NCBI GenBank assembly: GCA_019119635.1
Contig: DWWP01000019.1
Span: 124,001-188,000 of the forward strand
Origin: Candidatus Dietzia intestinipullorum
GTDB lineage: Bacteria; Actinomycetota; Actinomycetes; Mycobacteriales; Mycobacteriaceae
Length of the DNA stretch: 64,000 nucleotides
Reading direction: 5' to 3'
The position numbers were made by a program, and so were the translations under genes. Under the pieces are notes generated by a model that was not told the DNA's origin, searched no databases, and saw only the letters and a program-made list of their open reading frames with translations. How positions within the stretch are numbered: position 1 is the first letter of the stretch; each line of letters starts with the position of its first letter. Of the stretch, positions 1 through 8,717 are shown piece after piece.

Positions 1-381
1 GGCACCAAGCGGATCACCAAGAACTACGCGAGCATCTTCGACGACACCGACGCGCTCGCCTGGCTCAAGGAGAACTCGGTGGACACCGTCACCCTGGTCG
101 GGTTCATGACCAACAACTGCGTCATCGGCAGTGCCGTGGGCGCCGAGCCGCTGGGCATCACGGCGGAGGTGCTCTCCGACGCGACAGGCGCGATCTCCAT
201 CGCCAACGAGGCCGGATCAGTCGCCGCGCAGCAGGTCCACGAGACGCTCATGGCCGTCCTCAACTCCAACCTCGCGGCCGTCGCCACCACCGACGCGTGG
301 GCCGAGGCCGTCCGCTCCGGGTCCGCACTCCAGGGCAGCGACCTCGGTAGCTCGGCCATGCAGGGCCGCAGCGAGCACTGA
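1..381 (+). CDS. Isochorismatase-like cysteine hydrolase, 3' part
   Basis: The window opens inside this gene in frame 1 and the stop is at 379-381, so about 126 C-terminal residues are visible. The segment GFMTNNCVIGSA fits the catalytic loop of the isochorismatase-like hydrolase superfamily, in which the cysteine of the NxC-type motif is the nucleophile; here the cysteine is encoded at 118-120. Members hydrolyse amides or enol ethers (nicotinamide, N-carbamoyl compounds, isochorismate); nothing visible fixes the substrate. The N-terminal catalytic Asp and Lys lie outside the window. The C-terminus ends with a Gly/Ser-rich tail. Family is fairly sure, substrate unknown. Confidence 0.75.
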   Translation, partial: GTKRITKNYASIFDDTDALAWLKENSVDTVTLVGFMTNNCVIGSAVGAEPLGITAEVLSDATGAISIANEAGSVAAQQVHETLMAVLNSNLAAVATTDAWAEAVRSGSALQGSDLGSSAMQGRSEH

Positions 382-639
382 GTCACCCCACTCCCGCCCG
401 GTGTGCGGTCGAGGTCACTGTCACGACCCCGGCCGCGCACCGGGCGTCTGCACTGCGTCGAGAGCAGCGCCCACGGGCGGAGCGCGTGCTGCCCCGCAGA
501 TCGTCGAGCCGCCGGCGAGAGCTGCCAGAGCGCGAAAGCAGCCAAACCGAGATAGACGACGCCGGGCCCTCACGGCGACCATTCCAGGGCCCGGGTCGGT
601 CGTCATGCACCACCAGGCTCAGGCGGCACCGAACACCGG

Positions 640-1236
640 TCACAAAGCGCCCGGGTTCGGATGCTGCCCACCGCCGAGGAGGACCGAAGGCGTCCAGCGT
701 GGCCAATTCGCAGGTCCGATCAGCTCGCCGTGTTCGAACGAAGCGCACACACGGAACGGGGCACTGGCGCTGCTGTTGTCCAGCACGTCGACCACGTCGG
801 CGATGCTGATCGCCTGGTGGACGTGGTCCCACAGCCGGTCGTAGCGCTCGCGGATCTTCTCCTCCGGAACCGTGTGTCCACCCCGGCGCACCCGCTCGAA
901 TACTCGTTGCACGGTGAGCTCGACCGGAACCATGGCCACGTGCAGGTGCACCAGGTAGCCCGCAGCGACGGCGTCAGCGACGAGGTCGACTTTGCCCGGA
1001 TGGGAGAACACCGTCTCGGATACGAGCGACGATCCCTCGGCGATCGTCGCGCGCCGCCGAGCCTCCGCGATCCGCGCCGCCTCATAAGCATGTTCGACCT
1101 GGTCAGTCGGCCACTTCTCAGCTGCGATCTCGTCAGCATTGATGAACGGCAAACTGGTGACCGGAACCAGGAGGTCGTGGGCGTAGCTGGACTTGCCGGC
1201 GCCGTCGGGGCCTGCGAGCAGGTGCAGGGCCGGCAT
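640..1236 (-). CDS. Zeta-toxin-family P-loop kinase (toxin of a TA pair)
   Basis: Protein of 198 residues. The N-terminus carries a Walker A loop, GPDGAGKS at residues 9-16, followed by INADEIA near residue 32, where zeta toxins have their conserved N-x-D element. Zeta toxins phosphorylate UDP-N-acetylglucosamine and so poison cell-wall synthesis; small kinases of unknown target belong to the same family. The start codon overlaps the stop of the upstream gene by one base (TGATG, 1234-1238), so translation is probably coupled. The partner resembles ParD-like antitoxins rather than epsilon antitoxin. The family call rests on the P-loop and gene pairing; activity as a toxin is inferred. Confidence 0.75.
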   Translation of the reverse strand: MPALHLLAGPDGAGKSSYAHDLLVPVTSLPFINADEIAAEKWPTDQVEHAYEAARIAEARRRATIAEGSSLVSETVFSHPGKVDLVADAVAAGYLVHLHVAMVPVELTVQRVFERVRRGGHTVPEEKIRERYDRLWDHVHQAISIADVVDVLDNSSASAPFRVCASFEHGELIGPANWPRWTPSVLLGGGQHPNPGAL

Positions 1237-1592
1237 CAGCAGGCGGGATGGATGACCAGGTTGCCGTCCTCGTCGAGTTCAGAGTACGACTCGCCGGCCC
1301 CGGAGAACCGATCAGCGTAGTCCAACGTCGCCCTCCGAGCCGCCATGCGCTCAGTCCATTCCTCACGCACGATGGCCTGCTCATGCTCGTCCAGCGCATC
1401 GTAGTTCCCCGTGCCGGCGAGAACCCGGGCGATGTGACGATGGTTGACCCCCGGTGACATTTCCAGCTCGCGTCCGATACGCGCCCAATGCGCGATCTGC
1501 TGCGGCACTGTGCGCGAGGTGACGTGCGAGGCCGCAGCGGCGGCTTCGTAGACATCGGCAGGTAGGCGAGTCGGTTGGCTACTCCTCGACAT
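1236..1592 (-). CDS. ParD-like antitoxin partner of the zeta-type toxin
   Basis: Protein of 118 residues. The N-terminal half (TRLPADVYEAAAAASHVTSR, then QQIAHWARIGRELE) looks like the ribbon-helix-helix ParD-like antitoxins that act on DNA and are encoded just before a zeta/AAA-type toxin. The C-terminal half is acidic and polar, as expected for the part that binds the toxin, and ends near DEDGNLVIHPAC. The ATG at 1592 lies ten bases from a perfect 7-1-7 palindrome that could be its own operator. Its stop overlaps the toxin start by one base. The assignment comes from sequence character plus gene order. Confidence 0.65.
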   Translation of the reverse strand: MSRSSQPTRLPADVYEAAAAASHVTSRTVPQQIAHWARIGRELEMSPGVNHRHIARVLAGTGNYDALDEHEQAIVREEWTERMAARRATLDYADRFSGAGESYSELDEDGNLVIHPAC

Positions 1593-1601
1593 TGCTCTAC
1601 C

Positions 1602-1616
1602 GTAGCACCGTGCTAC
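1602..1616. promoter_or_regulatory. Palindromic operator candidate of the TA pair
   Basis: GTAGCAC-C-GTGCTAC is a perfect inverted repeat with a one-base centre. It sits 10 bases upstream of the antitoxin ATG and is flanked by CTCT (1595-1598) and AGAG (1617-1620). RHH antitoxins usually bind such a site and repress their own operon; that role is inferred. Confidence 0.55.
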
Positions 1617-1640
1617 AGAGGAAGGGGCGGCCTTCCCGCC

Positions 1641-1684
1641 CGGTGCGCAGTTGATGCTGTGATCCCGACATCAACTGCGCACCG
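1641..1684 (-). terminator. Hairpin after copA
   Basis: A 16-base arm beginning CGGTGCGCAG (1641-1656) pairs perfectly with 1669-1684 around a 12-base loop. It lies just past the copA stop (1695, minus strand) and before the TA operon on the same strand. There is no clear U-tract, so it may act as an actinobacterial U-less terminator. Confidence 0.6.
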
Positions 1685-1694
1685 ACCAGCGGCG

Positions 1695-4016
1695 TCAGGC
1701 CGCGCGGAACCTCCGCAGCCGCAGACTGTTGGCCACCACGAACACCGACGAGAACGCCATCGCGGCGCCGGCGATCATCGGGTTGAGCAACCCGGCCGCC
1801 GCCAACGGGAGTGCGGCGACGTTGTAGGCGAACGCCCAGAACAGGTTGCCCCGGATGGTGCCGAGCGTCCGGCGCGAGAGCCGGATCGCGTCGGCTGCGG
1901 CGCGCAGGTCGCCGCGGACCAGCGTGAGGTCGGAGGCCTCGATCGCGGCGTCGGTGCCGGTGCCGATCGCCAGGCCCAGGTCGGCGGTGGCCAGGGCGGC
2001 CGCGTCGTTGACGCCGTCGCCCACCATGGCGACCACCTTGCCCTCGGCCTGCAGTCGGCGCACCTGCTCCACCTTGTCGGCGGGCATGACCTCAGCGATC
2101 ACCGTCTCCGGCCCGGGATCGATCCCCACCTGCTCGGCGACCGCCGCGGCCACCTTGGCGTTGTCGCCGGTCAGCAGGATCGGCGTCAGCCCCTGCTCGC
2201 GGAAGCGGCGGATCGCCTCGCCGGAGGACGCCTTGATCTCATCCGCCACCACCAGCACGCCGCGCGCGCGGCCGCCCCAGCCCACGGCCACGGCGGTCTG
2301 ACCGCGCCCGGAGGCCGCGTCCATAGCCGCGTCGAGCTCGGCGGGCAGCGGCATCGACCGCTTGGCCAACAGGGCGGGACGCCCCACCACGACCTCGTCG
2401 TCGTCAATCGTTCCCGAGACGCCGAGCCCCTCGGCGTTACGGAAGCCGCGGACGGCCGGGAGGTCACCGGCCTGCTCGCGCGCGCCGGCGGCGATCGCGC
2501 GGGCGATGGGGTGCTCGGAAGCATCCTCCACCGCACCCGCCAGACGCAGCACCCGCGCCTCGTCCTCGCCGTCCGCGACAGTCGTAGAGACCAGGGCGTG
2601 CGTGCCGGTGGTGACGGTGCCGGTCTTGTCCAGGACGATCGTGTCGACCGTGCGCGTGGACTCCAGGACCTCGGGCCCCTTGATGAGGATGCCCAGCTGC
2701 GCGCCCCGGCCGGTGCCCACCATGAGCGCCATCGGCGTGGCCAGCCCCAACGCACACGGGCAGGCGATGATCAGCACGGCGACCGCGGCGGTGAACGCCA
2801 TGGCCACGCCGGAGCCGGTGACGGACCAGAAGAGGAACGTCGCCAGCGCCAGCACCAGGACCACGGGCACGAAGATGCCCGAAATGCGGTCGGCCAGACG
2901 CTGCGCGGCGGCCTTGCCGGACTGGGCGTCCTCGACCATCTGCGCCATCTGCGCGAGCTGGGTGTCCGAGCCGACGCGGGTGGCGCGCACGACCAGGCGG
3001 CCGCTCGCGTTGACGGTGCCGCCGACCACCGCGTCGCCCTCGGACACCTCCGCGGGCACGGACTCGCCGGTGACCATCGAGGTGTCCACGGCGGAGGCGC
3101 CATCGACGATCTCGCCGTCGGTCGCGATCTTCTCGCCCGGACGGACGACGAACTCCTCGCCGACCTGCAGCGCCTCGACCGGGATGCGGGTCTCGAAGCC
3201 GTCCCGCAGGACCGACACCTCCTTGGCGCCCAGTTCGAGCAGCGACCGCAGTGCGGCGCCGGCCGTCCGCTTGGACCGGGCCTCGAAGTACCGGCCGAGC
3301 AGGATGAACGTGGTGACGCCGGCCGCGGCTTCGAGGTAGATGTCGCCCGCGCCGTCGCTGGGCGAGAGCGAGAACTCGAAACCGTGCGTCATGCCCGGCA
3401 CGCCGGCGTGGCCGAAGAACAGGGCGTACAGGGACCAGGCCAGCGCGGCGAGCGTGCCCATCGACACCAGCGTGTCCATGGTGAACGTGCCGTGCCGGAG
3501 GTTGATCCAGGCCGCCCGGTGGAACGGGTAGGCGCCCCACACCACGACGGGCGCGGCGAGGGTGAGCGAGAGCCACTGCCAGTTGGTGAACTGCAGCGCG
3601 GGGATCATGGCCATGGCGATCACCGGGATCGACAGGACGGCCGAGATGCTCACGCGCTGCTTGAGGCCCTCGACCCTGTCCACGCCCGCGGAGTCGTCGG
3701 TCGCGTTGCCCGCGTTGCCGGTCGCGCCCGCCTTGGTGGTGCCGGCCTCCGACGTGCGCGGCTGCGGCAGCCTGGCCGAGTAGCCGGCCTGCTCGACCGT
3801 GTCCAACAGGAGCTGCGGCTCAATCCCGGCGGCGACCTCCACGCGCGCCTTCTCGGTGGCGTAGTTCACCGCGGCCGAGACATTGTCGAGCTTGTTGAGC
3901 TTGCGCTCGATCCGGTTGGCGCACGACGCGCAGGTCATGCCCTCGATCTCGAGCTCGAGCCGCGTGGTCTCGGCGTCCTCGCCCGCGGGGGTGGCGATGT
4001 TCTCACTCGTGGTCAC
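1695..4016 (-). CDS. copA: Copper-exporting P1B-type ATPase
   Basis: Protein of 773 residues that pumps Cu(I) out of the cytoplasm using ATP. It begins with one heavy-metal-associated domain carrying GMTCASC (Cys29 and Cys32). The membrane metal site CPC is at residues 419-421, the phosphorylated Asp is D463 in DKTGTVT, a Ser-Glu-His-Pro element follows (SEHPIARAI), and the hinge motif GDGVND lies near the C-terminus. CPC together with the CsoR-regulated operon makes Cu(I) the likely substrate. It is last in csoR-copZ-copA, 7 bases after copZ. A strong hairpin follows the stop. Length is typical for CopA. Confidence 0.95.
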   Translation of the reverse strand: MTTSENIATPAGEDAETTRLELEIEGMTCASCANRIERKLNKLDNVSAAVNYATEKARVEVAAGIEPQLLLDTVEQAGYSARLPQPRTSEAGTTKAGATGNAGNATDDSAGVDRVEGLKQRVSISAVLSIPVIAMAMIPALQFTNWQWLSLTLAAPVVVWGAYPFHRAAWINLRHGTFTMDTLVSMGTLAALAWSLYALFFGHAGVPGMTHGFEFSLSPSDGAGDIYLEAAAGVTTFILLGRYFEARSKRTAGAALRSLLELGAKEVSVLRDGFETRIPVEALQVGEEFVVRPGEKIATDGEIVDGASAVDTSMVTGESVPAEVSEGDAVVGGTVNASGRLVVRATRVGSDTQLAQMAQMVEDAQSGKAAAQRLADRISGIFVPVVLVLALATFLFWSVTGSGVAMAFTAAVAVLIIACPCALGLATPMALMVGTGRGAQLGILIKGPEVLESTRTVDTIVLDKTGTVTTGTHALVSTTVADGEDEARVLRLAGAVEDASEHPIARAIAAGAREQAGDLPAVRGFRNAEGLGVSGTIDDDEVVVGRPALLAKRSMPLPAELDAAMDAASGRGQTAVAVGWGGRARGVLVVADEIKASSGEAIRRFREQGLTPILLTGDNAKVAAAVAEQVGIDPGPETVIAEVMPADKVEQVRRLQAEGKVVAMVGDGVNDAAALATADLGLAIGTGTDAAIEASDLTLVRGDLRAAADAIRLSRRTLGTIRGNLFWAFAYNVAALPLAAAGLLNPMIAGAAMAFSSVFVVANSLRLRRFRAA

Positions 4017-4023
4017 GGTGCAC

Positions 4024-4239
4024 TCATTCCTCTGCCGTGACGGTGTACCCGGCCTCGTCGACCGCGTCGCGGACCGCCGCGGGGTCGACGGCGTCGGGGG
4101 AGACGACGACGAGGCGGCCGGTCTCCAGATCGACCTCGACGCTCGACACGCCGGGGATCTCGGAGACCTCCTCCTTGACGGAGGCGACGCAGTGGCCGCA
4201 GGTCATGCCGGAGACGGTGAAGGTGGCGGTAGCGGACAT
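4024..4239 (-). CDS. copZ: Copper chaperone, heavy-metal-associated domain
   Basis: Small protein of 71 residues consisting of one HMA domain with GMTCGHC (Cys14, Cys17) and the beta-alpha-beta pattern of CopZ/Atx1 chaperones. It should bind Cu(I) and hand it to the ATPase encoded 7 bases downstream. I start at the ATG at 4239 because an AGGAG sequence lies eight bases upstream; the in-frame GTG at 4248 directly abuts that Shine-Dalgarno and is unlikely. It shares the operon and operator of csoR. Confidence 0.9.
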   Translation of the reverse strand: MSATATFTVSGMTCGHCVASVKEEVSEIPGVSSVEVDLETGRLVVVSPDAVDPAAVRDAVDEAGYTVTAEE

Positions 4240-4304
4240 GGTTGGCACTCCTCTGGGTGTGTGGTGTGCGTCGGGACGTGGCGACGCCGTGCTCGCGCGG
4301 CGGG

Positions 4305-4592
4305 TCAGGACCTGACCAGGCGCGCGATGGCCTCGTTGGCCTCCTTGAGCTTCTCGTCGGCCTCGGGGCCGCCGTGCTCGATGGCGCCGGCCACGCAGTG
4401 GCCGAGGTGCTCCTCGAGCAGGCCGAGCGAGACGGACTGCAGCGCCCGGGTCATCGCGGAGACCTGCGTGAGGATGTCGATGCAGTACTTGTCCTCCTCG
4501 ACCATCCGCTGCAGACCGCGGGCCTGCCCCTCGATGCGGCGCAGCCTCTTGAGGTGCGCCTCCTTGTTGTGGGTGTATCCGTGCTCAGCCAT
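4305..4592 (-). CDS. csoR: CsoR-family copper-sensing repressor
   Basis: Protein of 95 residues, all helical, of the CsoR/RcnR family. The three Cu(I) ligands of CsoR are present in register: Cys37, His62 and Cys66. The N-terminal basic stretch (LKRLRRIEGQARGLQRM) is the DNA-contact helix typical of the family. Copper binding releases DNA and lets the operon be transcribed. It is first in the operon with copZ and copA, and a palindromic operator lies 10 bases before its ATG, so it very likely represses itself and the efflux genes. Confidence 0.93.
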   Translation of the reverse strand: MAEHGYTHNKEAHLKRLRRIEGQARGLQRMVEEDKYCIDILTQVSAMTRALQSVSLGLLEEHLGHCVAGAIEHGGPEADEKLKEANEAIARLVRS

Positions 4593-4601
4593 GGCTCATA
4601 C

Positions 4602-4620
4602 GATACCCCCCTATGGTATC
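4602..4620. promoter_or_regulatory. CsoR operator
   Basis: GATACC-CCCCTAT-GGTATC is a perfect six-base inverted repeat around a C-rich centre. This matches the TACCCC...GGGGTA style of CsoR sites. It lies immediately upstream of csoR, so repression would block initiation of the whole copper operon. Confidence 0.8.
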
Positions 4621-4657
4621 CATGTAAAGCGGCGGGAGCCCGGTCCCGCGACGCGAT

Positions 4658-5458
4658 TCAGGCCCGCCGCGCCGCCCGCGCCGACCAGCGACCGTCGCGG
4701 TGCTCCACGCTGATCGGGTACTCGAAGGCCCCGGTCACCAGGTCCGAGGTGAGGACCTCGGGCGCGCGGCCGGACGAGTGGATGCGGCCGTGGGCGATCA
4801 ACATCGCGTGCGTGGTCGACGCCGGCAGCTCCTCGAGGTGGTGGGTCACCAGGACCGTCGCCAGGTCCGGCTGCGCGCGGTGCAGCTGGTCGAGCGTGCC
4901 GAGGAACTGCTCGCGCGCCGCGACATCCAGCCCCGTCGAGGGCTCGTCGAGCAGCAACAGTGCCGGGTTCGGCAGGAGCGCCCGGGCGATGAGCGCGCGA
5001 CCGCGCTCGCCCTGCGACATGGTCGGCCAGGTGGCGGCCCTCAGCCCCTCCAGCCCCAGCACCTCGATGAGGCGATCGGCGCGGGCGAGCGTGTCCGCAT
5101 CCGGCTCCCACCGGCCCATCAGGTCCGTGGTGCCCGTCGCGCCGGTGAGGACGACCTCCCGCACCGTCAGCGGCGAGCGCAGCGGATGGCGCGGATTCAC
5201 GTGCCCGATGGACTCGCGCAGCTTCCGGATCTCGACCCGGCCGAGCCGGTGTCCGAGCACCTCGACCGTGCCGCGGGTCGGGTGCGCCTCGGCGCCACAC
5301 AGGCTCAGCAGCGTGCTCTTGCCCGCCCCGATCGAGCCGATGAGGGCCCAGCGCTCGCCCGCCCGGACCGTGACCGCGATGTCCGACAGGAGCTGATTGC
5401 CCTGGCGGACGAAGTCGACGTCGCGCAGGCGCAGCACCTCCGCTGGGCGTGCTCTCAC
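4658..5458 (-). CDS. ABC transporter ATP-binding protein
   Basis: Protein of 266 residues if it starts at the GTG at 5458, which overlaps the upstream stop by four bases (GTGA) and implies coupled translation. Walker A is GSIGAGKST, Walker B is LLLLDEPST, and a switch histidine is in VTHHLEELP. The signature loop reads MSQGE, a variant of LSGGQ, as in the ModF/YlmA-like group of ATPases. No membrane subunit is adjacent; it instead follows an alkyl-DHAP-synthase-like flavoenzyme. It may serve a distant transporter or be a non-transport ATPase. Substrate unknown. Confidence 0.85.
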   Translation of the reverse strand: MRARPAEVLRLRDVDFVRQGNQLLSDIAVTVRAGERWALIGSIGAGKSTLLSLCGAEAHPTRGTVEVLGHRLGRVEIRKLRESIGHVNPRHPLRSPLTVREVVLTGATGTTDLMGRWEPDADTLARADRLIEVLGLEGLRAATWPTMSQGERGRALIARALLPNPALLLLDEPSTGLDVAAREQFLGTLDQLHRAQPDLATVLVTHHLEELPASTTHAMLIAHGRIHSSGRAPEVLTSDLVTGAFEYPISVEHRDGRWSARAARRA

Positions 5459-7080
5459 GTCCGCTCGCGCAGCAGGACGCCGGGGTTCAACACACCGGCG
5501 GGATCGAGCGCGTCCTTGGCGGCCCGGAGCGCGGCAGCGAACAGGTCCGGCCGCTGCTCCCGGTACCAGGGCACGTGATCCCTGCCGACGGCGTGGTGAT
5601 GGGTGATGGTCCCGCCGTGGGCGATCAACGCATCCGACACGGCGCGCTTGATGTGATCCCACTGCTCGACCGTGCGGCCCCACTCCCCGGCGCCGTACAC
5701 GCCGAAGTACGGCGCCGGGCCGTCCGGGTACACGTGGGTGAAGCGACACGAGAGTGCCCCCGTGACGCCGACCTCCTCCATCGCCGTCGCGGCCGCCGCC
5801 TCGACCGCCGCCTTCAGCGCCGGGAACATGCTCCACGTGCAGGCGGTCTCGAAGGTCTCCACGATCATCCCGCGCGCCGCGAGCGCATCGCGCTGGTACG
5901 GCATCCGGATGAACGAGGACCTCCACGACTGCGCGGCGTCACCGGTGGAGCGATCGACTCCCGTCGTCGTCGCACTGTCGGTGTAGGTGACCGGCCCCGT
6001 GAGCTCTCCGGAGTGGTCGCGCGCGATCTCCAGCGCCCGGCCCATCCACGGTTGCACCGGGTGGTCGGTGGATTCGAAGCCGAGGACGAGGACCGAGCTG
6101 GTCGATCCGGCGTTGATCTTCGCCTCGACCGGATCGAGCAGGCGACAGTTCGACGGCGCCAGCCCCGACTGGGACAGCTCACGTACGGCGTCGACCCCAC
6201 GGTCGTACTCGGCGAACGCGACCGAGGCGGTCGCCTTCCAGCGGGGCCTGGGCTGGACGCGCAACCAGGCCTCCGTGATCACCCCGAGGATCCCCTCGGA
6301 CCCCAGGAACATCCGATCCGGAGACGGCCCGGCACCGGACCCGGGGAGCCGGCGCGACTCCGAGACCCCGGCGGGGGAGACGACCCGGAGCGACTGGGTC
6401 AGGTCGTCGATGTGGGTGTAGCCGGTGGCGTAGTGGCCGCCGGCCCTGGTGGCGAGCCAGCCGCCGACGGTGGAGAACTCGAAGGACTGCGGGAAATGCC
6501 GCAGCGTGTAGCCCGACGGCCGCAACTGGTCCTCGAGATGCGGGCCGAACGTCCCCGCCTGGATCCGCGCGGACCGGCTGACCTCGTCGAGCTCGAGCAC
6601 CCGGTCCATCGCGCTCATGTCGAGGCTCACGACCCCGGCGCCGCCGGTGCGGTCGCGCGGCTCGACCCCACCGACGACGGAGCTGCCGCCACCGAAGGGG
6701 ATGACGACGACGCCAGCGTCCCCTGCCCAGGACAGCACGTCGACGACGTCCTGCTCGGTGGTCGGACGCACGATCTGGTCGGGGACGGAGTCGAACTCCC
6801 CGTGCAGGGCGCGCACGACGTCGCGGAAGGCCTTGCCGTGACTATGGCTCAGGCGGTCGATGTGCTCGTCGCTCGCCAGGTGCGCGAGCGGGCCGGGGAG
6901 TTCGATCCGGGGAGCCGGAAGCGTGATGTCGTGCGGATCCGGCGGGTCGTGGACGGTCAGGTCGGCGTCCGGGATCAGCGCGCGGACCCGGTCGGTGAGC
7001 TGCGCGCATTCCTCGTCCGACAATGCGTCCTCGACGTGTCCCCACCCCCACCAGGACCGCGTTCGTCGCGTCTGCGTCAT
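5455..7080 (-). CDS. FAD-binding oxidase, alkyl-dihydroxyacetonephosphate synthase family
   Basis: Protein of 541 residues. The N-terminal segment has RTRSWWGWGHVEDAL, typical of the alkyl-DHAP synthase group. The FAD-binding domain has IPFGGGSSVVGG near residue 135 and an FSTVGGWLATRAGGHYATGY stretch. The C-terminal cap has the histidine-rich HHHAVGRDHVPWY and ends in DALDPAGVLNPG, as in FAD-oxidase C domains. The eukaryotic relative makes ether lipids by swapping acyl for alkyl on DHAP; bacterial relatives are mostly uncharacterised and could oxidise another substrate. It is first in a two-gene unit with the ABC ATPase. Confidence 0.82.
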   Translation of the reverse strand: MTQTRRTRSWWGWGHVEDALSDEECAQLTDRVRALIPDADLTVHDPPDPHDITLPAPRIELPGPLAHLASDEHIDRLSHSHGKAFRDVVRALHGEFDSVPDQIVRPTTEQDVVDVLSWAGDAGVVVIPFGGGSSVVGGVEPRDRTGGAGVVSLDMSAMDRVLELDEVSRSARIQAGTFGPHLEDQLRPSGYTLRHFPQSFEFSTVGGWLATRAGGHYATGYTHIDDLTQSLRVVSPAGVSESRRLPGSGAGPSPDRMFLGSEGILGVITEAWLRVQPRPRWKATASVAFAEYDRGVDAVRELSQSGLAPSNCRLLDPVEAKINAGSTSSVLVLGFESTDHPVQPWMGRALEIARDHSGELTGPVTYTDSATTTGVDRSTGDAAQSWRSSFIRMPYQRDALAARGMIVETFETACTWSMFPALKAAVEAAAATAMEEVGVTGALSCRFTHVYPDGPAPYFGVYGAGEWGRTVEQWDHIKRAVSDALIAHGGTITHHHAVGRDHVPWYREQRPDLFAAALRAAKDALDPAGVLNPGVLLRERT

Positions 7081-7247
7081 CGCTTGATCGACCTCCCGGC
7101 CGGGCTGTGTGTGAGCCGGACCCTACAGATAGAGGTCTGCGACGGCGACGACGAGCGCCGCGAACCCCGCGCTCAGCACGCTCTGATTTGTCGCCCCGGC
7201 CATGCCCGCACGCTACTCCGGAGGGTGTGGTGGCCCGCGGCGCGACG

Positions 7248-7265
7248 AGGAGTGCTTAGACTCCT
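7248..7265 (+). promoter_or_regulatory. Palindrome over the lipase promoter
   Basis: AGGAGT-gcttag-ACTCCT is a perfect six-base inverted repeat about 40 bases upstream of the lipase GTG. A possible -10 box, TAGACT (7257-7262), lies within it, so a regulator bound here would block the promoter. The 222-base divergent gap (7081-7302) otherwise shows nothing I recognise. Confidence 0.4.
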
Positions 7266-7302
7266 TTCAGAAAGTGATCCACACCATGATCCGGGAGGAA
7301 CC

Positions 7303-8679
7303 GTGCCACTTCGTCCGACCACGCCGCGTGAGACCACCTCGCGCCGAACCACACTGCGCCTCGCCGCGCTCGCCACCGCGCTCGCCACCAGCGTCGCCGG
7401 AGGGGCCCTGATCGCCCCTGCCGCGACCGCACAGGGCTCGTCCAACGACCCCGCGCCGGCCTTCTACCAGCCGCCGGCCGAGTTGCCCGAGGGCAACGGC
7501 GCGTTCATCAAGTCCGAGCCGTTCCCGCTCGCCGGCGCGATCCCCGAGATCCCGGGCGCGGAATCGGTCTCCCACGGCGCCGGAGCACTGTCGACCGACG
7601 CGCAGCGGATCATGTACACCTCCATCGGCTCCCGCGACCAGGAGGTCGCCGTGACCGGGACCTACCTCCAGCCGCGGACGCCGTGGACCGGACCCGGGAC
7701 GCGCCCGCTCGCCGTGGTGGCCCCCGGCACCCAGGGGCAGGGCGACCACTGCGCGCCGTCCAAGACCTTCCAGAACCTGACGAATTTCCGCACGGACCCG
7801 CCGGGCGTCGGGATCGGCTACGAGATCATCCAGGCCTACGCGCTGCTGGACCGTGGGTACGCCGTCGCGATGACCGACTACGAGGGCCTGGGAACGCCCG
7901 GCCTGCACTCGTACGTCCACCGTGAGGCGCAGGCCCACGCCGTGCTCGACATCGCGCGCGCCGCGTCGGCGGTGCCGGGTGCGGACATCGGGCCCGACCC
8001 GCGCACGGTGTTCACCGGCTACTCGCAGGGTGGGGGCGCGGTGGCCGCGGCCGCCGAACTGCACCCGCAGTACGCGCCGGACGTCAACCTCGTGGGCACC
8101 GCTGCCGGCTCGCCGCCGGCAGACCTGCTGGCAACCCTCGAGCAGGCTGACGGTTCCGCGATCGCCGGCGTGATCGGCTACGCGCTCAACAGCCTCCTCG
8201 ACGCCTACCCGGAGATGGACCCGCTGCTCGAGCCGCACTTCAACGACCTGGGTCGCCAGATGTTGGCGGTGACCGCCGACCAGTGCATCGGCGAGACCGC
8301 AGTGCAGTTCTTCATGAACCGCACGAACGACTTCACCAACACCGGGGCCTCCGCCGGGGACATCGCGCGCCAGGAGCCGGAGATCATGGAGTTCCTCGAG
8401 CGTCAGCGCATCGGGCGGATCGCGCCCGCCACCCCGGTGCGGGTGCTCTCCCCGGTCAACGACGACGTGGTCCCGGGACACCAGTCGCAGCAGCTCGGCC
8501 GCGACTGGTGCGCCGAGGGCGCCGAGGTGGAGATGGTCATCGACCACACCCCGCCCATCGCGCCCGGCATGGTGATCAACCACGGCGCGCCGATGATCTC
8601 CGGACTCGGCGGCACGGTGCAGTATCTTGCTGATCGGATCGACGGCGTCCCCGCGCCGGTCAACTGCGGCACCTACTAA
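7303..8679 (+). CDS. Secreted lipase, LIP family
   Basis: Protein of 458 residues with a twin-basic N-terminus, a hydrophobic stretch and a signal-peptidase site near APAATA-QGS. The mature part carries a GYSQGGG nucleophile elbow (GxSxG) and the TDYEGLGTPG stretch typical of the secretory lipase (LIP) family of actinobacteria; an Asp within SPVNDDVVP and a C-terminal His (VINHGAP) could complete the triad. These enzymes hydrolyse triacylglycerols or long-chain esters outside the cell. The GTG at 7303 is chosen because GGGAGGAA precedes it and the signal peptide starts soon after; the longer frame upstream is antisense to the flavoenzyme gene. Confidence 0.9.
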   Translation: MPLRPTTPRETTSRRTTLRLAALATALATSVAGGALIAPAATAQGSSNDPAPAFYQPPAELPEGNGAFIKSEPFPLAGAIPEIPGAESVSHGAGALSTDAQRIMYTSIGSRDQEVAVTGTYLQPRTPWTGPGTRPLAVVAPGTQGQGDHCAPSKTFQNLTNFRTDPPGVGIGYEIIQAYALLDRGYAVAMTDYEGLGTPGLHSYVHREAQAHAVLDIARAASAVPGADIGPDPRTVFTGYSQGGGAVAAAAELHPQYAPDVNLVGTAAGSPPADLLATLEQADGSAIAGVIGYALNSLLDAYPEMDPLLEPHFNDLGRQMLAVTADQCIGETAVQFFMNRTNDFTNTGASAGDIARQEPEIMEFLERQRIGRIAPATPVRVLSPVNDDVVPGHQSQQLGRDWCAEGAEVEMVIDHTPPIAPGMVINHGAPMISGLGGTVQYLADRIDGVPAPVNCGTY

Positions 8680-8717
8680 CGCAAGGCCCTGTCGGAGTAC
8701 CTATAGGGAGGCACGAC

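Noticed and set aside
382-639. Possible small gene or RNA after the isochorismatase-like gene
   Set aside because: No coding pattern, tRNA-like element or conserved motif; only a GGGCCC...GGGCCC stem near 566-595, which may terminate the two converging genes.
1575-4040. Open frame of 821 codons antisense to copA
   Set aside because: Shadow frame; Arg/Gly/His-rich composition with no domain, while the minus strand encodes a complete CopA.
4239-4248. GTG at 4248 as copZ start
   Set aside because: It overlaps the Shine-Dalgarno that serves the ATG at 4239.
6842-7259. Short open frames in and before the lipase promoter region
   Set aside because: No ribosome sites and no recognisable protein; they overlap the flavoenzyme gene or the promoter.
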